Shown here: positions 17,834 to 25,929 of the stretch, one piece after another
How the letters are laid out: every line of letters begins with the position of its first letter
How positions within the stretch are numbered: position 1 is the stretch's first letter
Assembly: GCA_942490705.1 (NCBI GenBank)
Contig: CALNXY010000002.1
Coordinates: forward strand, 1-64,000
Direction of reading: 5' to 3'
Source of the DNA: JAGRCP01 sp942490705
Lineage (GTDB): Bacteria > Chloroflexota > Anaerolineae > Caldilineales > Caldilineaceae
DNA: 64,000 nucleotides
Program-made: the position numbers and the translations under genes
Notes under the pieces: model-generated
What the model was told of the DNA's origin: nothing
Seen by the model: the letters and a program-made list of their open reading frames with translations, nothing else
Databases searched by the model: none

Positions 17834-18752
17834 CGCTGGCCCTCTGATGTCTGACGTAGAACAGGGCAACAAACATGGACAACACCAGAATGATAAACGC
17901 GTTTGCCGAGGCCAAAGAGAATTTGTAGGAGCTAAAGGCCAGTTTGTAGGTAAAGGTGCTGAGCATCTCGGTGACACGGATGGGACCGCCGCCCGTCGTC
18001 ATCCAGATCAACGTAAACTGCTGCATGGTCCAGATGATGTCGAGCATGGCCAAGCTGAGAATGATCGGCTTTAGTTGGGGCAGGGTGATGTAGCGAAAGA
18101 GCTGGACGCCATTTGAGCCGTCAATCGTTGCCGCCTCGTAATACTCGTCGGGAATTCCCTGCAGACCGGCCAGCAGGCTGACCATATAGAAGGGGTAGCC
18201 GGCCCAGATGTTGATAAAGGTGACGGTGTGCAGCGCCAACCGGGGTGAGCTCAGCCACTCAATCTTTTCGCTGGCAATGCCCGTCCACATCAGTAGGTAA
18301 TTGATCACCCCATTGGGATTCAGCATCAGGCGCCATAGAATCGCGATGATTGTTGCCGTGAAGACCCAGGGCAGAATGTAGATCACCCGGAAGAGCGATC
18401 GCGTCACCGGGTGCACCGCCTTTGTATTGAGAAGCATGGCGAATGACAAGCCGAGGATGAGGTGGACGATGACGCTCATCCCGGTGAAGTAGAGCGTGTT
18501 GCCCAGCGCCTGCCGAAAGACGCTGTCGGAGATGATTTCCACATAATTCGCTAATCCCACAAAGGTGGGATTCTGATTCATGATGACATTATCCATCAGC
18601 GAATAGTAGAAAACCATCGTGATCGGGATGAGCGACAATATGGTTAATAGCAGGAGGGTGGGCGACAAGTAGGCAAAGGGGGTAACCTTCTTCATGACTC
18701 TATGAAGGGTATAATCCTTGGCCGTTGTCGGTGCATCATTATTGGCCAGCAA
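17826..18752 (-). CDS. Sugar ABC transporter permease (MalF type)
   Basis: 308 residues from a TTG at 18752 that has GAAGGAGA about 10 nt upstream; an internal ATG at 18695 is the alternative start. Helices begin with FAYLSPTLLLLTILSLIPIT. The EAA loop is YYEAATIDGSNGVQLFRYITLP. CUT1 family. It is second in the operon after the binding protein and is translationally coupled to the MalG-type gene. Confidence 0.86.
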   Translation of the reverse strand: MLANNDAPTTAKDYTLHRVMKKVTPFAYLSPTLLLLTILSLIPITMVFYYSLMDNVIMNQNPTFVGLANYVEIISDSVFRQALGNTLYFTGMSVIVHLILGLSFAMLLNTKAVHPVTRSLFRVIYILPWVFTATIIAILWRLMLNPNGVINYLLMWTGIASEKIEWLSSPRLALHTVTFINIWAGYPFYMVSLLAGLQGIPDEYYEAATIDGSNGVQLFRYITLPQLKPIILSLAMLDIIWTMQQFTLIWMTTGGGPIRVTEMLSTFTYKLAFSSYKFSLASANAFIILVLSMFVALFYVRHQRASDD

Positions 18753-18846
18753 GGGAAAGTTGTCTCCTTCGGCGGGGCACGCTAGCGGGCGGGCACAGGG
18801 CAATCACTACCCTGCGCCCGCTCAGATCTCTACATTCTGTCTGGTG

Positions 18847-18877
18847 GAAGACAGGCTGTGTGCATAAGCCTGTCTTC
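18847..18877. promoter_or_regulatory. Intra-operon hairpin after the binding-protein gene
   Basis: GAAGACAGGC (18847-18856) and GCCTGTCTTC (18868-18877) form a perfect 10-bp stem. In ABC operons such a hairpin after the binding-protein gene commonly stabilises its mRNA so that it is expressed above the permeases; that role here is inference. Confidence 0.55.
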
Positions 18878-18898
18878 ACTCTCTAGCCCGGCGAACCG

Positions 18899-20185
18899 CT
18901 AGAAGTTTTCCATCCAGGCGGCTTGGGCGTTGTTCAGCATGTCATCAAGAGACTGGCCGCCGTCCAGGTAAATCTGGAACTGCTCATCGAAGGAACGCAT
19001 CAACTCTTCGGCGACGGGCAGACCCACGAACTCATTGGCCAGATAGCCTTCCTGGAAGACCTCGAACGCCGCGCCAAAGAGCTCATCTGCCTCAACAAAG
19101 TCGGGCGTGGAACCCACGTTGCCGGGGAAGCCATTCGCCATCGACGACAGTTGCGAGTTGACCTCTTCGCTCATCAGAAACTCGACTAGCTTCCATGCTT
19201 CGGCCTGGTTTTCGCTATTCTCAGCCACACCAATGCCCCAGGAGGCGTAGGGCAAACCACGCGGGCCGTCATAACCGTCTGCAGCTGGCAGTGCAGTGAT
19301 GGCAAAGTTGAGATCCGGGTTGCGTTCGCGAGTTAGGTTGATCCAGGCCAAGGAGCCGATCATCATGCCAATTCGTCCACTACTAAACTCTTCCGACTTA
19401 GTCTGTTCGGCCATAGTGAATGCGCCGGGGGAAACAACACCAGCGTCGTAGAGGCCTTTGATGTATTCTGCGACGCTGCGCACGTCATCATTCGTGAGGT
19501 CCGGCATGCCCTCGTTCATCATGCTACCGCCCGATGCCCAGACCCATGACATCACGTCGTTCTGAATGCCATTGGGGTTGGCGAGATCCAGCGGTAGAAT
19601 CCAGCCATAGACGTTGTTCGCCTCATCCGTTAGCTGTGCGGCTGCATCGGCAAACTCGCTGCGGGTTGTGGGAAGATTCTCGATACCTGCTGCTGCCATC
19701 AAGTCAAGGTTCACGAATATCGGATAGATGAAGTTGACGACCGGAATCATGTAGGTACTGCCGTCGAGCTGAATCTGGGCAGCCAGTCCACTGTCATCGT
19801 AACCGGCTTCGCCCATCAGATCGCTCAGGCTGGCCAACGCGCCTTGCTTGACAAAGTCATTGACCCATGCGCCGTCCAGGCCCACGACGTCCGACATGGT
19901 GCCGGTTGCGGCGCCGGCTACGACCTGCTCGCGGGTGGCAGAGTAGGGGCCGCTGATCAGCTCGACCTTGATGCCGGGATTCTGCGCTTCAAATTCATCC
20001 ATCAGGGCGCGGAATTCGCCCTCGGGCAGCTCGGGCTCCCACCACTGGGTGAATTCGAGCGTAACCTCTTCCTGGGCATCGCCTTCCGCGGCTGGCGCTG
20101 CGGCCGGCGGGGCAACACAGCCAGCCAACAGCATGCTCAATACGAGCACGGGTACCAGCAGATGAAGCAATCGACTTCGTAACAT
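18899..20185 (-). CDS. Sugar ABC transporter solute-binding lipoprotein
   Basis: 428 residues. ATG at 20185 has AAAAAGGAG upstream. The lipoprotein signal ends LVLSMLLAGC. The mature part is a family 1 extracellular binding protein (VTLEFTQWWEPELPEGEF, then MDEFEAQNPGIKVELISG and GRIGMMIGSLAWI). It captures a sugar outside the membrane and delivers it to the permeases at 17826-18752 and 16982-17833. It is the first gene of the operon, downstream of the RpiR regulator. Confidence 0.9.
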   Translation of the reverse strand: MLRSRLLHLLVPVLVLSMLLAGCVAPPAAAPAAEGDAQEEVTLEFTQWWEPELPEGEFRALMDEFEAQNPGIKVELISGPYSATREQVVAGAATGTMSDVVGLDGAWVNDFVKQGALASLSDLMGEAGYDDSGLAAQIQLDGSTYMIPVVNFIYPIFVNLDLMAAAGIENLPTTRSEFADAAAQLTDEANNVYGWILPLDLANPNGIQNDVMSWVWASGGSMMNEGMPDLTNDDVRSVAEYIKGLYDAGVVSPGAFTMAEQTKSEEFSSGRIGMMIGSLAWINLTRERNPDLNFAITALPAADGYDGPRGLPYASWGIGVAENSENQAEAWKLVEFLMSEEVNSQLSSMANGFPGNVGSTPDFVEADELFGAAFEVFQEGYLANEFVGLPVAEELMRSFDEQFQIYLDGGQSLDDMLNNAQAAWMENF

Positions 20186-20395
20186 GGTGATCTCCTTTTT
20201 GTTGCATCCTGAGAAGGAACGGTAACGACGCTCAAACACGAACTACCATAGATCGGCGGAGGATTTTTTGTGCTCATCTTTTTCGTGGGACGACGGTAGG
20301 CAGTGGCTAATTTTTTCCTCAACGCTTTGCCCGGCGCCCTGCTTCTTGATGTCCTGCACCCTCCTTTCTTGTCAATCAAACGGCGAAGTAGGAAC

Positions 20396-21259
20396 TCAAT
20401 ACTTCCGGTGCCGCGTCGCTCGCATGGTCTTGGCGGCGGCCTGGGCAGAGGCATCGGAACGCTGGACGCAGATGCCCACATAGAGCGCTTCAGTCAGGGC
20501 CAGCGTCGCCAGGTTGGAGGCCATCTCTTCCTCACGGAAGTGGCTGACCCGTGTCGACGTGAACAAGCTGTAGTCCGCGCAGCGGGTAATGGGCGAGTCC
20601 GAGTGATTGGTGATGCAGATCGTGCCGGCGTTGCGCGAATTGGCTAGTTCCAGCGCATAAACAGCGTCTTTAGAACTACCGGTGTGAGAAATGCCAACGG
20701 CTACGTCTTCGGCAGTTGTCAGGCTGGCATACATCTCCTGCACGGTCGGGTCGATGGAAAAGCGGCTGTGCAGGCCAATCTTTGTCAGACGGAAATTGAG
20801 ATCCATGGCGATCGGGATCGAATTGCCGGAAGCGAATAGCTCAATCCGTCGTGCCTGGCAGAGCAACTGCACCGCGGCTTCCAGTACCGCCGCGTCAAGA
20901 ATGCGTACCGTGTCTTCCAGCGAGCGCATGCCGGTCGTCATGGCCTTTTGCACCGAAAGCGCAGCGCCGTCATCCAGCGAAAGATCTTCATTCACGAGCA
21001 ACATGGGCGAGACCAGATCCTCCGCCAGCCCAATCTTGAGCGCGTGAAAGCCGGAGTAGCCCAGCGACTGGGCGAAGCGCACAATGCTCGCCTCGCTCAC
21101 GCCAGAGCGCACGGCCAATTCCGTAATCGTTAGATTGATCGTCTCGCGCGGCGCAGTGATGATGTATTGCGCCGCCTTCTGAGCCGATCCGCTTAGCTGC
21201 GGCAGGGCATCGGATATCACCGCCAGCGTGCCCCGCTCGTGGCTGTTGTGATTGTCCAT
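20396..21259 (-). CDS. RpiR-family (MurR/RpiR) sugar-phosphate-responsive regulator
   Basis: 287 residues. I start at 21259 because the region just upstream holds a long inverted repeat that would otherwise be coding. N-terminal HTH (ITELAVRSGVSEASIVRFAQSL, about 45-66) is followed by a SIS domain at about 120-260 (RIELFASGNSIPIAMDLNFRL; AVGISHTGSSKDAVYAL). The SIS domain binds a phosphosugar. It stands before the ABC transporter, aldolase and kinase genes, so it probably senses a phosphorylated intermediate of that pathway. The C-terminus is Ala-rich and basic. Confidence 0.9.
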   Translation of the reverse strand: MDNHNSHERGTLAVISDALPQLSGSAQKAAQYIITAPRETINLTITELAVRSGVSEASIVRFAQSLGYSGFHALKIGLAEDLVSPMLLVNEDLSLDDGAALSVQKAMTTGMRSLEDTVRILDAAVLEAAVQLLCQARRIELFASGNSIPIAMDLNFRLTKIGLHSRFSIDPTVQEMYASLTTAEDVAVGISHTGSSKDAVYALELANSRNAGTICITNHSDSPITRCADYSLFTSTRVSHFREEEMASNLATLALTEALYVGICVQRSDASAQAAAKTMRATRHRKY

Positions 21260-21280
21260 AGGGATCAATTGTGTGTTGGA

Positions 21281-21317
21281 AATGATTTTCATAATTGTAG
21301 CATTTATGAAAATCATT
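21281..21317. promoter_or_regulatory. Perfect 14-bp inverted repeat, probable RpiR operator
   Basis: AATGATTTTCATAA (21281-21294) and TTATGAAAATCATT (21304-21317) are exact inverted copies with a 9-nt spacer. They lie 22 nt upstream of the RpiR start, in promoter position. The TGAAAATCA half-site resembles other MurR/RpiR operators. Autoregulation is inference. Confidence 0.65.
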
Positions 21318-21484
21318 GTCAATAGGGTCGCGTAATTTTGGATATGCGCAGCCGGCCAAGCCGGGCGTCATGACAAACGACCTTGCCGCTGGCTGCCGGC
21401 AATGGCGATGCGTCTTGGCAGTTGTTGGGCAATGGCTCTAGCCATGATGACGGAGGCCGTCAATCTGCTGGCGCAGCAAAAAGG

Positions 21485-21526
21485 CAGGAGCGCTTCCAGA
21501 TCATGCGGAATCTGGAGACGCTCCTG
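21485..21526 (-). terminator. Terminator hairpin downstream of the LysM gene
   Basis: CAGGAGCG..TTCCAGA (left) pairs with TCTGGA..CGCTCCTG (right). On the minus strand a T5 run follows; on the + strand TTTT follows. It probably ends transcription of the LysM gene. Confidence 0.6.
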
Positions 21527-21588
21527 TTTTCTTGCTACGATTCAGTTGTTGTTGGGGTGCGTTCTTCCCCCGATGTTGCGGGAGGGGG

Positions 21589-21640
21589 AAGGGGGCGTAA
21601 GATCCAGCACCCCCCAGTACAAGACGACCTTACGCCCCTT
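21589..21640. terminator. Hairpin in the gap between RpiR and LysM genes
   Basis: AAGGGGGCGTAA (21589-21600) pairs with TTACGCCCCTT (21630-21640) with one bulge. The gap 21318-21781 otherwise holds only the neighbouring hairpin at 21485-21526; no coding sequence is supported. Confidence 0.45.
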
Positions 21641-21781
21641 CTATGTTGGTACAGGCGTTGGCAAATTCAAGTGCGGGACTCGGAGTGCGGATTTGGGCAT
21701 GCGTCATGCTGACGCCCCTCGTCCTGCGCTCCCCGCTTGTGTCACGGTTCCCGCATCCCCCTTCGCAGGGGGTCCTCCTCA

Positions 21782-23680
21782 TTACGGAATCACAATCTCC
21801 TGGCCGACGTAGATGACGTCAGGGTTGTAGATGCCGTTGTGGCTGGCCACGGCGCCACTCTCCACACCATAGCTCTTGCAGATACCGCTGAAGGTGTCAC
21901 CCGGCTTGACCACGTAGACCGTGGGTTCACCGATCTTCTGCACCGGTCTCGCCGGGACGACGGCCACCGGATAGGTCGGCTCCGGCGCCGGCTTGTGACC
22001 CGCACCGCAGCCTGGAATCGTCAGCACCTGCCCCACATAGATCATGTTGGGATCATAGATGCCGTTGGCCTGCTGCAATGCGTAGGTCGTCACCCCATAG
22101 CGAGCCGCAATCATGCTCAGCGAATCGCCCGGCTGCACGGCCACCGTGCAGCTGCTCGTCGGCGGCAGCGGCTGCACCGGATGGACCGGATGCGCCGGTG
22201 GGACCACATAGCCCGGATCGCCGCAGCTGTTGTAGAGACAGGGCTTGGGCTGGCCGCAGCCGGTCAGGCTGATGTCGTCCAGGTTGAAGTCCAGTTCCGT
22301 GCCATTGATGCCCCACTTGCTCAGCCCCCGGATGAAGAGCGTAATCTCATGGCTCTGGGCCACAAACTTCACGCTGTAGGCGCCCATGGCGCCCGGCTCG
22401 GTGCGGGGATAGAGCGGCCCCAGATTCATGCCCTGCCAGTTGTTGACATGGGTCCAGTCGGCGTCGTACCCGTAGGTGTAGCCCCAGTCCGCCTCGAAGC
22501 GGTTGGGATCGTCGCCGCCGCCCACGCCGCGCAACATGCCGCGCAGGCTCAATTCATAGGTCTGACCCGGCGTCAGGCCACGCACGTGCTGATAGATGCC
22601 GGCGTAGCGATCGTTGTCGCCGTCGACGATGCCCTTGGCGTTGATCTCAATCAACTGCCCGTGCTCGCCCGACGTGACCACCGGATCCCACTGCTCGTCA
22701 TAGAAGCCGTAGCCCGCATTGCCGCCGTTGGTGAAGAAGCCCCAGCTCTTGCCCACATGGCCCAAATAGACCGGGTTGAAGCCGTGCTCAAAGCCGCCGT
22801 TGTAGATGTACTCCGTGCGGCAGACTTCAGGATGGACTGGCGCAACCGGATGGACCGGATAGCCCGACCCGCTGCCGTCGATGATGACTACACTCTCACC
22901 ACCGCCATAGCCTGCGCCACTGCCGCCCGACCCGCCGTCGATGATGACCACATTCTCACCGCCGCCCGAGCCCCAGCCATGATGGTAGGGGGAAGGACCG
23001 GTCAGGGAGATGGCGTCCAGGTTGATGTCAATCTCTTCGTCAAAGATCGGCCACTTCTTCCACACCCGCACGTAGACGGTGATGTAGTCGTCCTCGGCCA
23101 TGATGTGGGTGGAGTAGTCGGAGAAGGCGCCCGGCTCCAGGCGGTCGTAGTAGGTGTACCAACCCGTGTCCTGCCAGTTGGTCACCGCCTGCCAGTCGGC
23201 GTGGGCCCCTGCGGTCCAGCCCACCTGCACCTGATAGCGATAGGGATCGCCGTCGGGATTGGTGGTGCGGATCATGCCGCGCAGGTTGAGCTGGTAGTTC
23301 TCCCAGTCCACCACGCGCACCGTCTGATAGAGGCCGGCGTAGCGGTCGGGGTCGCCGTCGATGATGCCCTTGGTATTGATTTCGATGAGCTGGCTGTGGC
23401 TCCCTTCCGCCACCACCGGCTGCCACTGGTCGTCGTAGAAGCCATAGTTGGCGGCCCCCCCGTTGGTGAAGCAGTGCCAGCCGTAGCCGACCATGCCGCA
23501 CCCCGGCTGGCTGACGAAGCCGTGCTCGAAGCCGCCGTTGGTGAGGACGTCCACGTAGGACGCTGTCGTACTTTTGGGTATCGCCGCAGCCACCCCCACG
23601 CTCAAGAGCATGAGTGCAATCAGCGTGAAGCTGATGAAGGTGCGAGCCTTGGGGTGCTGCGGATAGGTCAGGAAGTGCAT
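21782..23680 (-). CDS. Secreted protein with duplicated binding-type domain and two LysM domains
   Basis: 632 residues. ATG at 23680 has AAGGAG upstream; the frame is open further but without support. A signal-type helix (FISFTLIALMLLSVGVAAA) leads to two copies of a domain of about 180 residues (about 45-223 and 293-472). Both share NGGFEHGF, FTNGG, YGFYD-x-QW, QLIEIN-x-KGI-x-DGD and RYAG-[LI]-YQ. A Gly-rich linker lies between. Two LysM motifs close the protein (about 512-555 and 590-632; VQPGDSLSMIAARYGV, VKPGDTFSGICKSYGV). LysM binds cell-wall glycans; the duplicated domain looks like a beta-sandwich carbohydrate-binding module. Probably a surface glycan-binding protein. Confidence 0.8.
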   Translation of the reverse strand: MHFLTYPQHPKARTFISFTLIALMLLSVGVAAAIPKSTTASYVDVLTNGGFEHGFVSQPGCGMVGYGWHCFTNGGAANYGFYDDQWQPVVAEGSHSQLIEINTKGIIDGDPDRYAGLYQTVRVVDWENYQLNLRGMIRTTNPDGDPYRYQVQVGWTAGAHADWQAVTNWQDTGWYTYYDRLEPGAFSDYSTHIMAEDDYITVYVRVWKKWPIFDEEIDINLDAISLTGPSPYHHGWGSGGGENVVIIDGGSGGSGAGYGGGESVVIIDGSGSGYPVHPVAPVHPEVCRTEYIYNGGFEHGFNPVYLGHVGKSWGFFTNGGNAGYGFYDEQWDPVVTSGEHGQLIEINAKGIVDGDNDRYAGIYQHVRGLTPGQTYELSLRGMLRGVGGGDDPNRFEADWGYTYGYDADWTHVNNWQGMNLGPLYPRTEPGAMGAYSVKFVAQSHEITLFIRGLSKWGINGTELDFNLDDISLTGCGQPKPCLYNSCGDPGYVVPPAHPVHPVQPLPPTSSCTVAVQPGDSLSMIAARYGVTTYALQQANGIYDPNMIYVGQVLTIPGCGAGHKPAPEPTYPVAVVPARPVQKIGEPTVYVVKPGDTFSGICKSYGVESGAVASHNGIYNPDVIYVGQEIVIP

Positions 23681-24201
23681 GCTGCGTCTCCTTAATGTAT
23701 CCGGTCTCGCAATGAAAAGCAGTGGAGCGAATGTCCCTAAACGCGTGTGACACTGCTTGTGCTCGTGCGCTTGAGAGGCGGGCGAACCCGCCACTCTGGC
23801 GGGCGCCCACCCGCCGAGTTGCGCATTGGTGAGAGCGTAGCATATCATTTTTCGTTGCGCAACGGGCAGATTCTGCAACAAATTATTATGAATGATGACT
23901 ATGTGAAAGTGGCGTGTTGCAGGGTGTGCGGGGCGGAAAGGGGGCTAAAGTACTATACGAATTCACACTGGGGAATGGCGGGAAATGGGCTGAATTGAGG
24001 CGGGAAACCGGGGCTTGTCACAGTGGGCAGGGGGCGGGTGGGGCGTAGATGGTTATGCGAAGTGGGGGTGGCGGGATGGCGCAAGCTGGGCAGATTTCGC
24101 CCGACGCCGCGAAATCGGCGTCGGGGCGGGGGCAGGCGGCCGGCGGCGACGAGTTTTCAAATTGGGTGCAAGTTGAGATGGCGCAACAAATCTTGCGGAA
24201 T

Positions 24202-24465
24202 GGAGAGGGGCCGAATCCACCGCCCAGTGCGCGCGCCCCGTGCGGACGGCCGCCACCCCGCAAGCTGCGGCGGGTGGTGGCGCAACCGGACCTTCGCAAC
24301 CCGTTCGCACGAGGGCGTGCTCACTGAGCAGACGGAGAGGCTCGGATCTACCGCCCAGTCCGCACGCCCCGTGCGGACGGCCGCCACCCCGCAAGTTGCA
24401 GCGGGTGGCGACGCAACCGGACCTTCGCCCGCGCGTATGAGGGCGTACGAACTGAGCGGACGGCG
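24202..24465. repeat. Two-copy GC-rich tandem repeat, about 131-bp period
   Basis: The unit at 24202-24327 recurs at 24334-24465 with a few changes: GGAGAGG, then CCGCCCAG, GCCCCGTGCGGACGGCCGCC, CACCCCGCAAG, GCAACCGGACCTTCG and GAGGGCGT. It lies in the 800-bp gap between the LysM and arsM genes, where only short frames in unlikely composition exist. Each unit can fold into GC-rich hairpins. The rest of the gap (23681-24201) is GC-rich inverted-repeat material with no gene. Confidence 0.65.
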
Positions 24466-24481
24466 TACAGGATCACAGCAT

Positions 24482-25300
24482 CTATTGTGGCCGATGGGCG
24501 GTGATGTTTGCGCTGGCAAAGCGCTGCACAAGCTGGGCGGCGATCTCGGGGCTGAGGGTCGCGGCTACGCTCTCCATGTCCTGACCTAAGTCGGCCAACG
24601 TGTAGTGGTGCTTGATCTCAACGTCGATCTCACCAAAGCCGGCCGCGGCCAGCAGGTGCTCGTACTGGTCGACCGTTAGCGCGCCGGCAATGCATCCAGC
24701 CCAGCTCAGCGCCGCACGCACCTCTGCTTCCTGCACCGGCAGGTCGTCCAGCGTGCCATCAATGACAATATCGGAGATGGCGAGGCGGCCGCCAGGCGCC
24801 AGCACGCGAAAGGTTTCGCCAAGCGTTTGATCTTTGTCCGGCGAGAGGTTGATCACACAATTGGAGATGATGACGTCTGCGCTCTGATCGTCAAATGGCA
24901 GCGCTTCAATGTGTCCCTTGCGGAATGCCACGTTGGTATAGCCGCCCTTGACCGCATTGGCTTGGGCAAGGGCCAGCATTTCATCGGTCATGTCTACGCC
25001 AAAGACAAAGCCATCGGGGCCGACCTGACGTGCGGCGAGAAAGACATCCAGCCCGCCGCCCGAGCCGAGGTCGATTACCCGCTCACCCGGCTTCAGCCCG
25101 GCGATTGCAGTCGGGTTGCCGCAACCAAACGAATTCTCGGCTGCTGCGGTGGGGACCGCGATCAATTCAGTCGTGTCGTAGAAAGGCACATCTTCTATCG
25201 TGGCTGGCGCGTCTCCGGCCGGCGTACAGCAAGACCCTGTCTTAAGTCGTCCGGCGTAGTGCTCGCTAACTGTCGTGCGAATCTCTTCAGTTGTGCTCAT
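24482..25300 (-). CDS. arsM: Arsenite S-adenosylmethionine methyltransferase
   Basis: 272 residues. SAM-binding motif VIDLGSGGGLDVFLAA at about 75-90. The Cys residues that bind As(III) are present: TGSCCTPAG near the N-terminus, NSFGCGNP, IISNCVINLSPDK and SWAGCIAG. ArsM methylates arsenite to volatile or less toxic methylarsenicals. It follows arsR in the same orientation 56 nt downstream, so the pair is probably one arsenite-inducible operon. Length fits the family. Confidence 0.92.
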   Translation of the reverse strand: MSTTEEIRTTVSEHYAGRLKTGSCCTPAGDAPATIEDVPFYDTTELIAVPTAAAENSFGCGNPTAIAGLKPGERVIDLGSGGGLDVFLAARQVGPDGFVFGVDMTDEMLALAQANAVKGGYTNVAFRKGHIEALPFDDQSADVIISNCVINLSPDKDQTLGETFRVLAPGGRLAISDIVIDGTLDDLPVQEAEVRAALSWAGCIAGALTVDQYEHLLAAAGFGEIDVEIKHHYTLADLGQDMESVAATLSPEIAAQLVQRFASANITAHRPQ

Positions 25301-25356
25301 CGCGTTTTCTCCTGACTCTCATAACCTGCAATTGGTTGACATAAAAATGACTGATC

Positions 25357-25710
25357 CTACTTGACTTCCTCAACCGGTGATAGGGTGAACAATAGGTCTT
25401 GCAACAACTCCATGGAGTCTGGTCGCACCCGGTAGTGATACCATTGGCCTTCACGCGTGCAGTCGATCAACCCCGCCGTGCGCAGCACCTTCAAGTGGTG
25501 GGAAATGGTCGGTTGGGCAAGATCGAACTGACTTTCAATATCACAAACGCATGCCTGACCGCCGTACTGACTCAAGATGCGGAGAATCTGCAAGCGCACC
25601 GGATGACCCATGGCCTTGAATTGCGCGGCCAACGTTTTGGCGGATTGGCTTGACAATTGGATCGCGTCAAAGACAAGACAGCAGCCATTTGACTTCTTTA
25701 TATTGGTCAT
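25357..25710 (-). CDS. arsR: ArsR-family metalloregulator
   Basis: 117 residues from the ATG at 25710; an in-frame ATG at 25734 is possible, and neither has a strong ribosome binding site. Winged helix: MGHPVRLQILRILSQYGGQACVCDIESQF, with the recognition helix QPTISHHLKVLRTAGLI. The ACVCDI Cys pair sits where ArsR-type repressors bind As(III), and an N-terminal CC may add ligands. An AT-rich inverted repeat upstream is the likely operator. It represses itself and arsM until arsenite binds. Confidence 0.9.
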   Translation of the reverse strand: MTNIKKSNGCCLVFDAIQLSSQSAKTLAAQFKAMGHPVRLQILRILSQYGGQACVCDIESQFDLAQPTISHHLKVLRTAGLIDCTREGQWYHYRVRPDSMELLQDLLFTLSPVEEVK

Positions 25711-25777
25711 AATATTCGCGCCGCCTATGCCCATGATTATCGGTTCTTGCTGACAGATGTTGAGACTATACTTGATA

Positions 25778-25811
25778 TATTGATAATTGTCAATATAGAT
25801 ATTTATCAATA
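25778..25811. promoter_or_regulatory. ArsR operator candidate
   Basis: TATTGATAA (25778-25786) is an inverted copy of TTATCAATA (25803-25811); an overlapping palindrome TATTGA-N6-TCAATA (25778-25795) is also present. The sites lie about 70-100 nt upstream of arsR in AT-rich DNA, in promoter position, as ArsR/SmtB operators do. Confidence 0.6.
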
Positions 25812-25929
25812 TAAATGTGTGAAGATATCTGATCACCCTCGTCCAGTCGCGAAGCCCCAATTACCCATCCGCCATCTCGATGGTATAAAATAGCCGCTCT
25901 GCCGCCCATGCTGCGACCGAGGGACGCTG

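Noticed and set aside
21737..23695. 652-codon open frame on the + strand opposite the LysM gene
   Set aside because: It mirrors the codon bias of the LysM gene, has no ribosome binding site, and its protein is low-complexity Val/Ala/His-rich without a fold.
24202..24465. Possible CRISPR-like array
   Set aside because: Only two long diverged units, no short identical repeats with unique spacers and no cas genes.
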